A stretch of DNA of 64,000 bases from Bolinopsis microptera (Eukaryota > Ctenophora > Tentaculata > Lobata > Bolinopsidae), in NCBI RefSeq assembly GCF_026151205.1, contig NC_087076.1:12199675-12263674 (forward strand). Reading direction: 5' to 3'. The notes under the pieces were generated by a model. It had not been told where the DNA came from and ran no database searches. It saw only the letters and a list, made by a program, of their open reading frames with translations. Shown here piece after piece: positions 1-12,090 of the stretch (position 1 is the stretch's first letter; each line of letters begins with the position of its first letter). The translations under genes were made by a program, and so were the position numbers.

Positions 1-559
1 TGTCACAGTTGTGTCATTGCTCGACCTCAACCAGGATTCCCAGTGAGTATTAAAATTCATTTTTATTTTTAAGTAATTTTACATTTACAATTTACAAAAA
101 AATGTTCTTATTTTAAAACAACAAAATGTTCTTAATCTCACCAAAGTAGTGTTTAAAATGATCAGTGATTAAGTTTTGTAAGCGTAACAATAATAACATA
201 GACCTTAATACTTTCATAAACTTTGGTTCACCTCTCCACCAGTTTCCGCAGCTAAAACAGTGCTAGTTTTAAAACGGGTATCCAGATCACGAATTTTTGA
301 GGAAATTTCGAGGAAGTTTTGTTTGAAGCACCATTACCCCTAATTTGCTAAACAAGAATGGAAAATGTGAGATATCATTTTGTGGACATAGGTTTTCGTC
401 TGAAACTTGGGCAGTGTTTTATTAAGTCAATGTAAAACCTTTTAGCTTGTGTGTGATAACAGTGTGCTTCTTATGCTCTCTGGTATGACTCTGGTATGGC
501 TCTGATTGTGATAGGTTCTGAGGATAAAGGAAATGGAGGAGAAAAGGCTAATGCATTGG
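1..559. other. Unassigned AT-rich sequence
   Basis: No reading frame, RNA gene or clear repeat could be supported here. There is a GT donor-like sequence near position 41 but no recognisable exon before it. Confidence 0.4.
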
Positions 560-3040
560 CAATGAGTCCGATCTAGAAAGTTTCCGTCGTACCGCAAAGA
601 ATTTTAAACGCATAATGAACGAAAAGATGAGATCCGCGTGTCGAAGATGATTCGGATCTTCTGCCCTTATTTCCAAAAAGTTTTGGACACACGTTGAAAT
701 CAAAGTCTAAGTCGGGGAGGGGGGGGGGGGGGGTGGGGAAAACCTAGGATACTGAACGGTTCCGATACGGTGATCGTTTTAGGAACACACAGATGAACAG
801 GCTTAGCTTATTCATGAATACTTCTAACATAACCAAATCTCTCAAGTTAGCTCATATGACATTGGAGCATCGAACATGAGCTCCAGTAACAATTTCATGG
901 ATTTGAGATTTCACGTGTTGGATGTTTTGTTAATTTTGAAAGGGTTAAACGGGGTAACAGCGCAGGTCCAGATGGTAATCATGGCACTGTGTTAAAAAAT
1001 GTGCGAGCACTTCTTGCAAAGCCTCTAAGCCATGATTTTCAACACCTCTTTTGTGACTGGTGGATGTGTGCCGGAGACTGGAAGCTTGCTTCTGTTGTTC
1101 CGGTACACAGACGGGTGAAAAAAAGGATCTGGTGCAAATACAGACCCATCTCACTTACATGCTTAGTTATGAAGTTTTTAGAACGTTGTATTTCGAAAGA
1201 GTTGCTCCGCAGCTTGTGAAGGGTTAATCGACTGTAGACAACACCGGTTTTGTTAATGTGGACGTCTTTGCACTACCCAGATGGTCCCATTCTCAGACAA
1301 CCTTGCACTGGCCCTGACAATAATTCAAGATCCGACAGTGTTTATTTTGATTTTGCTTAAGCATTTTGACAGTGTATCCACTGACTTAATCTTCGCAAGC
1401 TAAAAAATTTATATGGTATTGATGGTCTGATGCTTAGTTTTTTGAAAGTCGTATTTACAAGACAGCCGACAGCAGGTTGTGTAGGTGGAGGTGTCTAAGC
1501 TGCTTTCCCGTGCAATCAGGGCGTGCCCCCGGGATCTATTCTGGGACCACTTCTGTATGTTCTTTACATTAACGACATGTTCTCGTGTGTTTCGGAGGAT
1601 ACAAATGTAGCATTGTATGCCGATGACACCAAATTGGAGGGTCATCGAATGCTTTGAAGACCACTATATTCTCCAAGGAGATATTGACAGTTGTTTGCCT
1701 GGGCTCAACGATAACAAAATGACTTTTCACCCTTCAAAGTGTAAGGTGTTCATCTGTAACTCTGCAACGAAATGTATATTAGAAATCTTTCCTTTTAATA
1801 TTTATTGGTATAATCGTAATGAAGTCATAATTGATTATGTGGAATCCCCTCCAGATCTTGTGTAATAATGAACAACAGGTTTCTGTGGGTGCACAGTGTG
1901 ATCGATTGATATCTTTAAAGCAAGCTCGAAGCTTGGGCTCTTAAAGAGAACCTGTCATTTTACCAGCGGATAAACGCCAAGAGAGGGCTTTCTACCTTAC
2001 AATTGTAGATCAATCTTGAACATTGCTCAGTTATTATGGTGTCCTCAGCGATCGACACACATGTCGAGTTTGAGGCAATCCAGAAAGAAAAGAGCGATCA
2101 AATGGATCAATGGAACCTATCGTTTGATTCATTATAGTGATATTGTATTCTATGAGAAGCAGAAGGGAGCTTAAAATTCTACCATTAGATCTAAGTCATC
2201 ATAATTCATTTACGCTCTTCTATAAAATAGTAAATGATTTGGTAAGTATATCTCTACCTGAATATATTACTGTTGTTGAAGCTGAACAATGAGGTACACA
2301 AGGAAGCACGGCATCAGTATTGAAGGACTTGACACCAGACATATTACTGATCTATTGTACCAAACTGCGAGAGTATCAGAACACAGCTTCTTTAATAAGA
2401 AAATGCTTTGTGAATGCACTGCCAAGCCTATTTAGACAGAACTGGGAAATTTCTATTTTCAAACAAAGCTAAACTGAATTTCTCTGTCTTCTGAGTATTG
2501 CTGGCTGAATAGACGGCATCATGGAATATTATTATATATATATTTTACTTATGAATGTATACTCTCTATAATTTGCCTCGCACTGCAGTTAGAACGCGCC
2601 GTTTTTTATTTTATGAACAACCCGAATCAAGCGAGCCCTCCGCAGTACGTGAGTGGCTAGATTATAGATTTTGTTTATTAAAATATTATTTAATTATTTT
2701 ATTTTGTTGTTATGTCGTGGAAAGTTTGTGAGTAGTAGCAAGAAGGTATAGTATACATTTAAATTTGTTCTCTTGATTATTTATTAATGATTATATTGTA
2801 GGGTCGGCACAATTTAATTATGGTTTACAACCGTGTTTTGGTTCAGCGAATAAATTTTACCTTGATGTTTTTTGTACATTTTGTTCTCACTCAGCTGAGT
2901 TGTTAGTGTTGAGTTCATGAATATTTTTCTAGTTATTTTTCAGGTTTTTGCTACAGGAGATATTGTGGTCTTTTTATTGAATATAACTGTAATACATTGA
3001 TGTAAAGTTTATTTGAATTTTTGAATTAAAAAAAAAAAGT
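560..3040 (+). pseudogene. Decayed Jockey/CR1-like non-LTR retrotransposon (reverse transcriptase remnant)
   Basis: Fragments of a non-LTR reverse transcriptase occur in order but in shifting frames with many stops. Visible pieces are a GPDG-like segment near 970, VPVH...YRPISLTCLVMKFLERC at 1100-1190 (RT motif 1-2 region), [20 protein letters not shown] near 1520-1580 and the catalytic YADDTKLE at 1617-1640. A C-terminal region follows (LPLDLSHHNSF near 2190; the closing SIAG-like end near 2510). The upstream linker is recognisable from about 560, with a poly-G run at 717-735 inside it. A short oligo-A near 3030-3038 may be the 3' tail. Family knowledge: this motif order is typical of Jockey/CR1/L2-type LINEs. 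It is old and dead. Confidence 0.75.
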
Positions 3041-4094
3041 AAATCGTTTAATCGCACTACGATCGTGTAGCCTTGAAATCTGATTTAACTATAAAGTAGT
3101 AACCTGTACATGTTGGAGGACACAGATCGTACCACTCAACATTTTTCACTGAAGCGCAACAGGACTTTAACACTTTTGATTTCTAAGTTGCAGAAGCCTC
3201 GAACTGTTGACTGGTTTTCAGTTGAAAAGTTTGAAATGCCAACCAGAATGTTTTGTTACACTTAAGGTATAGTGTGTACAGTCAGATGAGTCTCTTCGTC
3301 TCAGAAAATAGAAGGGCAACGCAAAGATGCTGAAGAATTGAAAAGCATCTATCCGATTACAGGAGTCGGTTATCACAGCCAAATCGGAAGCAGTGTGTAC
3401 CGTATTCGCTATGTTCACCAAATTCACCAGTGCAGTTCTGATGATACATCAATCGCCATATTCTCTAAAACTTGCCATTTGTAAGCGACAATTTACTCGC
3501 AAAGCTCATAATATATCTTAAAACAAACCGCTGATGACCACATTATTTCAGTGCAGCATCGTCCGCGTAACCATCAAGTGGTGAGTAAGAAAGTTTTGGA
3601 TTCTCTGCTGTTACTTCTGTCCACTCAGCGCTCCTCTCTCCTTTCCCAAGCTGGGGTGGGTTTGGTGGGGAGACCATCTCCCTTTTCGCTAGTTAGAGAA
3701 TCTTAGCAACAAGGTCATGACAAAATCAACGATACAGCTGGAATGAGCGCGATGTTTTCATTTCATCGTGTGGTATCAGCGGACCGTAACAAGACATTAT
3801 TGGACCGACCAGAAGGGAATGTGATTGCACGGGTGCCAGTTTCAGTGGATCTGGAGTGATGTCGATCTCTCCTACCACCTCCTCCCGCCCCCTTCATCCA
3901 CTGTAACATCATAGATATAATGTTACATTGTGGTGCTCAGTGTGCATCCCTCAAGGGCTTGGGTTTTTTTTTTTTTTTTTTAGGTCAGATCTGAACGTTC
4001 CGGTGCTCATCACCATCGGTACAATCACTTCGTCACATGAACAGGTGCAACACATCAACCTGAGCCACACCAGCCGGCCGCAATGCCTGCCTCA
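3041..4094. other. Intergenic sequence without recognisable gene
   Basis: No coding region is supported. The only feature seen is an 18-base T run at 3964-3981. Confidence 0.4.
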
Positions 4095-4290
4095 AAACAT
4101 TAGTGCACCGCCTCCAGACATTAGTGTACCGCCTACAGACATTAGGCACGGCTCAAAACGTTATGTGCACGGCTCCAAAACGTTATGGCACCACCACATG
4201 ACATTAGTGCACACCAACCTTACATTCGTGCACCGCCTCCAGACATTCGTGCCCCCACACGCGAATTTAGTGCACGACCCGCATTAGTGC
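4095..4290. repeat. Degenerate ~21-bp minisatellite
   Basis: A motif close to CATTAGTGCACCGCCTCCAG recurs about eight times with substitutions and small indels. Apparent proline/histidine-rich ORFs over it are repeat artefacts. Confidence 0.6.
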
Positions 4291-4439
4291 CCACCGCCAG
4301 CTTGGAAGAAGTGATGCACGGTGGAGGCGGCGAAGTAGGGGGACTGGAGGCGAGAAAGGGAATGAGGTACAGGGAGGTGGGACTTATGCTCTAGTTATCC
4401 GATTATGGTTTAATAATTGCTAAACTTCATAAGTCTACT

Positions 4440-4530
4440 TTTAGTTAGTCACTTATCACTAACAGATCACTAACTGATCATAACTGATCACTAACTGATC
4501 ACCTACTGATCACTAACTGATCACTAACTA
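4440..4530. repeat. 11-bp tandem repeat (CTAACTGATCA)n
   Basis: About seven imperfect units of CTAACTGATCA, each holding the palindrome TGATCA, followed by a T run near 4533-4548. Confidence 0.65.
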
Positions 4531-4687
4531 GTTTTTTTTTTTTTTTTACTAAACTAGTCATTAACTCACAATTGTACACTTTGTACAGTGCTTCAGTATG
4601 CGATTCACCATAGCGAACTGCTAGCCCTATCACAGATGATTGAGGATTCTTGAAGCTGTTGAGGGAAATTCACGGACATGTGTTTCC

Positions 4688-5002
4688 CAGTAGGTTTAGG
4701 GTTGGGTTTAGGGGGTTAGGGGGGTTAGGGGCGTTAGGGGGTTAGGGGGTTAGGGGGGTTAGGGGGTTAGGGATTAGGGCGTTAGGGGGTTAGGGGGTTA
4801 GGGGGTTAGGGGGGTTGGGGGTTTAGGGGGGTAGGGGGTTAGGGGGTTAGGGGGTTAGGGGGTTAGGGGGTTTAGGGGGTTAGGGGTTAGGGGGGTTAGG
4901 GGGGTTTAGGGGTTAGGGGATTTAGGGGTAAGGGGTTAGGGGTGGGTAGGGGTTAGGGGTTAGGGGTTAGGGGTTTGGGGTTAGGGTTAGGGTTAACCCT
5001 AA
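4688..5002. repeat. Telomere-like interstitial repeat (TTAGGGGG variants)
   Basis: About 315 bp of TTAGGG-derived units. Most carry five or six G (GGGGGTTA), some carry TTTAGGGG or GTAGGGG, and the canonical GGTTAGGGTTAGGGTTA appears only at the very end (about 4978-4996). It is followed by a short inverted CCCTAAACCC. This is a degenerate interstitial telomeric-type array rather than a chromosome end, because unrelated sequence lies on both sides. Confidence 0.8.
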
Positions 5003-7012
5003 ACCCTGTTCGAAAACACCTGATGTTTCGGGAACTATGTCGAGGCTACTTGGATACTGAGTTAGAAACAGGTTCACGCTGATTGTATGCTACTGGAGGA
5101 CCAACTAGAACTCCTCCTCATAAATTCGGTAAGAACAGTGCGCTGGTCGGCTGCATGGTTGGAATTTTGATCTAGTTTAAAGATTGGTTCCTCTATTGGA
5201 CGTGCCAGAAGACAGCTCCAGGTTTTCCAATTTATTGTAAAGTTACTCTAATTAAACCCGCAAAACTACTAAGTTTCTTTAAGGCACTGCAAAAAAAGAA
5301 GAGAAAGGAACTGGTGTCACCGCGCCGAGGATCTTGATAAAGTTCGTTAGCTGCTCAGGAACTCTGTATCAGGAATAGTTTTACAATAAGTCCGTAATTT
5401 GCTGAATAAGAGGTTGTATTGGACTGTTTTGCATAAAAATTTATGAAGCATATCATGCTAAAGTTACATCTCAATTTACTGTTTCAGATAGGAAACTTCT
5501 GTTTTCAGTGAGACCAGTATCTAGAAAAGGAACTGGGACTTGCTCCTTGTCACCCTCTGTCGACTGGCTTCCGACTCTCCAGGTCAATACTCCCAACAAA
5601 GAAGTTACAAAAACGAGATCCCAAGCACCGGCAACTTCTAAGGAGAATCGTCGTGGAGAATACACTCTTATAGGACAAATGCAGAGTTTCAGGTGGTTCT
5701 TCTCGCAAAAGTACCACACTGGATTTCGGTGCTGCAACGATCAGGACGAGAGAAGAAATTTCGGAAAATTGACTTAACCTGGAATACTAACCACCCAACC
5801 CGATAGAAATCCTGGGTTGCTAAGGAAGCCTTGCTTGAGGGACCCTTAGACGCCTAAGCCCATCACCACCACCACCACCACAACCAGACTCTAAACTTGT
5901 AAACCCGATTCAGATACACATAGAAATAGAATTGTTAGCCAACAAAACCCAAAAACATATCAAATCAGATCAGCTGATAAACAATTTTAGATAAAACTAC
6001 TTAATATGTAGTTATGTGATAGCATGACCGAAAACCTTCCCTTATTGTGTTCCACAATAAACATTTTAAGAAAGAATTGTCTCAGTTGTTTTCTTTTCTT
6101 TTTGTCCTTATGAGGTTACTTTTCAATTTGTTACATTCATGCTTCATTTATTGAATCAATAATCGTGAATTATTTTAAAGCTGAGAAAATTAGATTCGAA
6201 TACGGTCACAGTGAAGAATAGTGGTAAACGTCAAGGCGCATATACTAAGATTTATTATTTGTTGTTAGTTACCGCAATTTTCCCATAGCATTAAAGCTGA
6301 ACGCGCACAAATACGCCCACATTCACTCAGGCAATAGTGATTAAAAGCTTAAGCATGATAGAGGGAGCGGCTGCATTAGCCATACGGATACCACCACTGT
6401 ATGCAACGTACGTATTACACACGCGCATACTTTTATTCCAATCGCGTTTCTGGTTAATCTATGTTTTTAAATGATTTAATTTACCAGTTAAATCGCCCAT
6501 GATATCAGCTACCAACATGTATAGTTTAGAGGTGACGACCATTCTTTAGTGCTCCTTCATAATGATGAAATTTGCTAGGTAAACAGCTTGATCCGTACGA
6601 ATAGACACGTTGCACGTGCCATGATTGCTTTGTGCATGTCAATCTTATAGAAACGTTACGAAATTCTTTCTCCTGACCTAAAAAATTCTACCTATCTAAA
6701 GATGATTTCTTTCATTGTTAGACAGACGATCTCGATACGAGATAACCCAAGTGAGGAATCAGGATAGAGCCTGATATTCATGAGAAGAGCTTCTTTCGCT
6801 GGACACTTGTTTCGATGACATGATAACCTGCCCGTCAATTTGACACACACAAGATCGCTGACACGGTCGAGGTGAGTTTTGGATTGAAAGAAATAAACGA
6901 GGTTGAAGGCTTAACTTCATTTATTCTTCCTGGGAGTATCGGAATGAGCCGGATGAGAAAACGATGGATTGATTCCTTCAAGTACACCGAACGAGACCAA
7001 AGTTGAAGTTAA
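5003..7012. other. Intergenic sequence; short (CAC)n microsatellite
   Basis: Contains a (CAC)n run at about 5862-5883. Overlapping ORFs of under 90 codons on both strands at 5471-5777 have no recognisable domain and are probably chance. Nothing else is supported. Confidence 0.35.
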
Positions 7013-7324
7013 AAAAACCTCAACTTACTTCCTAACGGGAAGCGAAAGAAAAGTGTTCGGGCTAAAATAAAGAACATGTTTAGGAATAAATCTTACCGTC
7101 GACGAGCAGCGTATGCATTCGACAGTAAATCGACATCACTCGGTGATGGGCTTGCTGCATCCTTGGATAAATTGAAGGTGTTCATGGAGAACTCTATTGA
7201 ACGTCTCCGACGATCAGAACCGTCATGGCGTCGTGGACCCTGGACAAACTTTGACGACGTGTTCAGTCATGGAGGGAACAACTTTATTCCTTTCATGAAT
7301 CTAACTCCTGCCACTCGATGGTAA
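7013..7324 (+). CDS. Small hypothetical ORF, Arg/Ser-rich
   Basis: A frame open from 7013 with its first ATG at 7076 and a TGG-TAA end at 7324, giving 82 codons. The product is basic in its first half (RRRAA, ERLRRSEPSWRRG) and ends with NNFIPFMNLTPATRW. There is no signal peptide, membrane segment or domain I recognise. The residue mix is protein-like rather than repeat-like, which is the only reason to list it. It could be one exon of a spliced gene or a retroelement fragment. Confidence 0.2.
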   Translation, partial: KNLNLLPNGKRKKSVRAKIKNMFRNKSYRRRAAYAFDSKSTSLGDGLAASLDKLKVFMENSIERLRRSEPSWRRGPWTNFDDVFSHGGNNFIPFMNLTPATRW

Positions 7325-7399
7325 GGAAGATAACGAGGAATAAAAGATAAGGACTAAAGATCATAGAAATGGACTGAAATAAAAAACGGAACCTGAAAC

Positions 7400-7500
7400 C
7401 ACTACAAATGTGCTTTTACAACCACATACCGGATTTTATTACTACAATACCGATTTTACAACTACAAATCGGATTTTAGATTAAGCAACCACAATATAGA
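7400..7500. repeat. Short imperfect tandem repeat
   Basis: A motif like TTACAACTACAAATCGGATT recurs three to four times. It lies just past the 3' end of the antisense retrotransposon. Confidence 0.5.
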
Positions 7501-10500
7501 TGTCTAAGTCATTTTATTTTAGTCGGCCTTATGCCACAGTGGGGGGAGCAAGATAGAAAAATTACTTGCTCTTCGTGCCAGCCTCGTAGCACTGCTAGAT
7601 TATGTCGTGTGACAGGGTCTAAAAGAACTAGAGGTCCCACTGCCGCGGATCTGATCTGGCTGATGATCCTGGAGAGCGGTCATCTCCATTAATTGTCTTA
7701 TCAATTAACCTTGCCTACCTGCCTAGGTCGATCCTGATGAAATCTGGAACGAGTTTCGTGTCAACGCTTCTCTCCATTTATCCCTATCACACATGAGTAA
7801 ACGCAGCTGGTCAGGTTCCATTCCAGTGTCTTCAAGTAGGACGTCCGGGAAGGTCTTATGTGGTCGTCCTCGATAACGCTGGCCATAGGATGGTTGCCAG
7901 AAAAGGAGTTGTTGAGCAGGTTGGTCCTGTAGACGGTAGACATGTCCTGCAAAACGAAGTCTTCGTGTCTTTATAGTATCTGTCACCGATGGAATCTTTC
8001 CGTAAAGAACGGAGTTAGGTGTATGTGATTTCCATGAGATACCAAAGACCCTTCGTAGCATTCTAGTATAAACACCGTCTAGTGCTCTGATATCAGCCTT
8101 TTTAAGAGTCCAGGTTTCTGCACCATACAGCAGAACAGGTTCTACTGCAGTTCGAAAAATCTTAGTCTTGATCTTCCTGGACATATTAGATTTCCAAAAA
8201 GCATCTAGACTCTGTAAAGCTTTCCATGCGAGGCCTTTCCTGACATTGATGTCTCTGCTTGTTGAGGCTATAAAGGATCCCAATTCCCAGGTACTTAAAG
8301 TCATGAACTTCTTCTAAAGGGTTGCCGTTAATAAAGACTCTATCGTCAGAGTTGACAGGTCGGCGGTCGCGGGATGTTATAGGACATGTATTTGGTCTTT
8401 CCGATGTTAATAAGGAGACCATAACGGGCTGCTATGTCAGAAATGCTTTGGCAAATGCGGCCATTTTCGCTGAAGCTGTCAGTAATTGTTGCTAGGTCAT
8501 CGGCGAAGTCCAAATCAGCAATGTAGTTACTTCCAACTTTAAACCCATCACGTGGCCCTATTGCTAGTCTTAGTATGAAATCCAGGACGATGATAAAAAT
8601 GAGAGGTGCAAGAACATCGCCCTGGAGAATTCCGAGGTTGGTAAGGAATTCTAAGGTTATACCTTCAGGGGTCATGATTTTAGCCTTGGTGTTGATGTAG
8701 AGTGACATAATGGCTTTTATGATTTTTCTAGGAAAGCCGTAGGAAGCCAGGATGTCGGGAGATGCGATCTGAAGATGCAGTCAAAGGCCTTTGAGAAGTC
8801 AATAAAGGAGATGACACAAGGAAGCTGGAAGTTCACAACCTCTTCGATGATACGTCTAAGAGCCAGAATCTGTTCACGAGTCCCTTTTCCAGGCCGGAAA
8901 CCATTCTGGTTGTATCGGAGGCGAGGTTCTATGTGGCTCCTGATTCGGTTTAGAAGCAGCCTGTTGTAGATTTTCGTGGCAACAGGGAGGATGGAGATGC
9001 CTCTGCTATTTTCAGGACAGAACTTCTTAGCTCCTTTGGGTATAGGAAGAATGGCAGTGACAAGAAGCTCTTCCGGGGCTTTACCAGTAGCTAGCATGTT
9101 GTTGAACAGAGATAGTAAAGTAGTGTCCAAGTCAACACACTTGTACAGCAGAGAAGGAATTCCGTCATGACCGTACGTATCCTTTGTCTGCTTGAGAGCT
9201 GTAGATAGTTCATCTGCTGAGAACGGTGACGTTTCAATTGGGAGTTCTGGCTTTTGGACTTCAAAGCTACCCATTCTGATGTTGTCAGCAGGATTGTAAA
9301 GCAGTTTGCTGTAGTGGTCAGTCCACGCCTTTGCTCGATCTGCCTTGTTTCTATATCCAGGTAATGGAGACATAGATTTAGGCTTACGATTGGTAAGGTC
9401 GTTTATAAGCTTCCACGCAATACCAGAGCTGTTTGATTTCGTCTGCCATGCTGCATACCCTGGGTGGTTTGCGGGTTGCGGAATAAACAGCTGATCTACT
9501 TGATCAATTGTCTTATTAACAAACGCTTCTTGTATGCTGGTTTCGACCTTCCTGACTTCAATGGTGGCATCACGGAGGGCTTTAGTAGCAGCTCGTGTCT
9601 TTCTTTTGTGACTATCTTTCAACGCAGCATCTCGTGCCTTGACAGCAGCCCGGTACTCAGGATTAGATGAAATCTGAGCAGTTAGACTAGTCTTCTTCCT
9701 TTTGGGAAGTACTTTCTCTGCTGTGTCATTAATAGCACTTATCATGTTGGTGTATGCATGCTGGTTGTGTTGGACGAGGTCATCAGTCTCGTTCTCTTCA
9801 TCCAATAAGGCAGTGAACCTATTCTGGAGCTGGAGTTGGAAGGCTGTTGCAGTTGCAGTGTTACTTTTTAACTCCTCCCAGTCATACTTGATTACCTTAG
9901 GTCGGACGATGTTGGTCCTTATTGACAGCTTGATAGTCGCTGTGACAACCCGATGGTCAGATTGAACCGAGGGATTAATGTATGACTCACAGTTTTTAAG
10001 TGAATTCTGCCATTTTGAGCGAATGAGGATGTGGTCATTCTGATGCAGTTGACCATTTGGTGCTGTCCAAGTCACCTTTTTAGAATGCTTTTTGTTAAAC
10101 TTTAGCGCACCGATGGTAAACGCGTTTTCTTGGGCAAAATCAAGAAGATGCTGTCCGTTTCGGTTTGTACATTCATAAAATGCGTTGGTGTTGCAGGTGT
10201 CTTTTCCAAGGTGAGCATTCAGGTCGCCAGCTATAGCTACTACGTCATGAGGTGGAAAAGATCGGACACAAGAAGTTAACTCTGCATAGAACTGTTCAAC
10301 TTCAAGGTCTGTAGATACATTAGTAGGTGAATGACAAGTAACTAAGTGTGTGCAAACTTCACCGGTAAAAGAAACAGACATTATCCTGTCTGAGAATAAG
10401 TTATGGTCGATGTAGCAGCGTTGGGCCCAAGGGGAAAGGAGGAAGCCAAGTCCGAGGAGCGTTCTACTTTTAGGGGGAGGAGATGCTAGGAGGAACTTGT

Positions 10501-10850
10501 AGCCATCACGCATTATATAAGGAGTCTTCTTAATACGATGCTCTTGAAGTGCAATCACAGGTATGTCAAAGGCTTTGGCTTTGCACACAAGTTCCCATTG
10601 CTTCCATTCTTCAGTGAGAGATCTTACATTGTAAGAAAGGTAAAAGGATTCTGAGATTTTTTTGTTGATTTTTGGTTTTTTGATGGTCCTTCTTTTAACC
10701 CAGATACCATCGGCTGCTTCTCTCCCCGAAGGGTTTAAAGGTGCAGCGTCATCATGAGCTGGACTATCAGAAGGAGAGGTAGGGGCTGGAACCCTAGTTA
10801 TAGAAAACCGGAGTTTCTTGGTATTTAGTGAATGCTAGTCAAGTTCTAGT
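7500..10850 (-). pseudogene. APE-type non-LTR retrotransposon (endonuclease + reverse transcriptase), frame-broken
   Basis: Reading on the minus strand, an open frame runs from about 10840 to 8717. It has an apurinic-type endonuclease (IALQEHR; GDLNAHLG; NDHILIRSKW; SDHRVVTATIKL), then a linker and the start of an RT domain (ILPIPKG, NSRGISILPVATKIYNR, NQNGFRPGKGT, ISFIDFSKAFD). A frame shift near 8717-8760 leads into 8708-8346, with GILQGDVLAPLIF and the catalytic FADD. Further shifts lead to 8304-7723, whose C-terminal region contains VLLYGAETWTL, RRLRFAGHVYR and GRPHKTF, typical of RTE-like elements. A 3' UTR with an AATAAA-like stretch ends near 7510. No ATG is seen at the 5' end because a solo LTR lies there. 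At least three frame breaks make it inactive. Database hits to such elements are often mislabelled 'craniofacial development protein 2-like'. Confidence 0.85.
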
Positions 10851-11500
10851 CACGTAGCACGAACGGCAGGGCGTACCGAATAGTAGAAATGAAACGAGTA
10901 ACTAAAAGGGATCTAATTAAATATAAAGGAAAAGTAATACAAAGTGAACGTCAACAGATAAAAACCTCCAAGTGTTCGCTCTAATCAATTGATGTGATTA
11001 TAGATCACTCGACGTGTCTAATCACTAATTGGTAGTGCTCAGTAAGACTGGCTACCGTCAATTTGAATCCCTTAAAATGATTAAGGGGCAACTAAGAAGT
11101 GAGCTCTCCACTTCCGGTTCTCCCGGTATACTCTCAAAACACGTCACGCCACACTGCGTGACGGCACAACGCATCTGTTTGCACCACGTGACTCGCAGTC
11201 TCGCCAATGAGCACTCCACTAGCAGTCACCCTGTGTCCGCGAGGACCAACCACATGTCTGGGCGTCTGGCTGTTAATCAGGTGCAAAATGAGCGGACGGC
11301 TCGTTTCAGACAGTTAGTCTGACAGTAGTTCTGCCAGCCAACCGACTTACACTCAAAATGTGTAACTCCCAAATACGAACATATAAAAACATTGGTTATT
11401 ATATAATACCCGGAAACACATACTAAATTCTACGTCCCTTAAACGTTATACTAAAACTAAGATATCCTAAAAGATAATCTCCGAATACCATATTACAACA
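10799..11500 (-). mobile_element. Solo LTR (same family as the LTR element at 26-29.9 kb)
   Basis: This 702-bp segment matches the LTRs at 26073-26760 and 29173-29859 over its whole length, at lower identity (scattered substitutions and small indels). It starts TATAGAAAAC and ends ATTACAACA on the plus strand. TAGT flanks both sides (10795-10798 and 11501-11504), consistent with a 4-bp target duplication. No internal gag-pol sequence accompanies it. It sits in the 5' part of the antisense non-LTR element. Orientation is inferred from the full element's ORFs. Confidence 0.85.
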
Positions 11501-12040
11501 TAGTGCTGTAGTTGTTTAGTTCGTTGTAATGTTGATAAACGGGTGCGTGGCAAAAAACTTTGCGAGTACCAGAGTAAAGCTAGGGGTTGGTAGCCCACTA
11601 GCAACAAGTCCAAGATCTCAGGCAACCAAAAAATGACTGATAAGAGAACTGAGGGTCTGCAGCCACACACAGACAGTGAGGGAGAGTAAAATAGGGGGGT
11701 TTTGTGCCTCAGTACACAGAACCTAAAGTCATCAAGCTGTGAGGAGGTTCTTCATTCTTACAGCAGAAGTAGGCTAGAAACTGTGACATCAACATGTTTC
11801 TAGTTAAAAGGGAGAGTGTTCTGAATAACTCTGATGGCCAGACTGCCATCTTGATGTCCGCTGGAAGTAGTGCGCTCGTCGCATCTGCCACTCAGCATAC
11901 CTGCAGCAGGCAGGATCCTCTGAAGCTCTTGCTACACGGCGTTAACTGTATCCGTGCATTACCATTCCCGGGTGTCAGTAGCGCGAGTCTACTGCTCGGA
12001 CCCACTCCAGAGTGAGGAACAAAAATCAATCCAAAATGAG
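11501..12040 (-). other. Possible 5' part of the antisense non-LTR retrotransposon
   Basis: If the solo LTR and one TAGT are ignored, the minus-strand frame stays open for about 25 codons across the junction into this region. That suggests the retrotransposon originally continued here. Otherwise only short overlapping ORFs are present, and no protein domain is visible. Confidence 0.3.
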
Positions 12041-12041
12041 G

Positions 12042-12090
12042 GACATACTAATATTATATCAATTAACCAATGACATAATATTAGTATGTC
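12042..12090. repeat. Short perfect hairpin (16-bp stem, 17-nt loop)
   Basis: GACATACTAATATTAT at 12042-12057 is the exact reverse complement of 12075-12090. This may be a small transposon relic or a chance AT-rich hairpin. Confidence 0.5.

Noticed and set aside
5471-5777. Overlapping 88-89 codon ORFs on opposite strands
   Set aside because: Mutually shadowing frames, no domain, no splice or promoter support.
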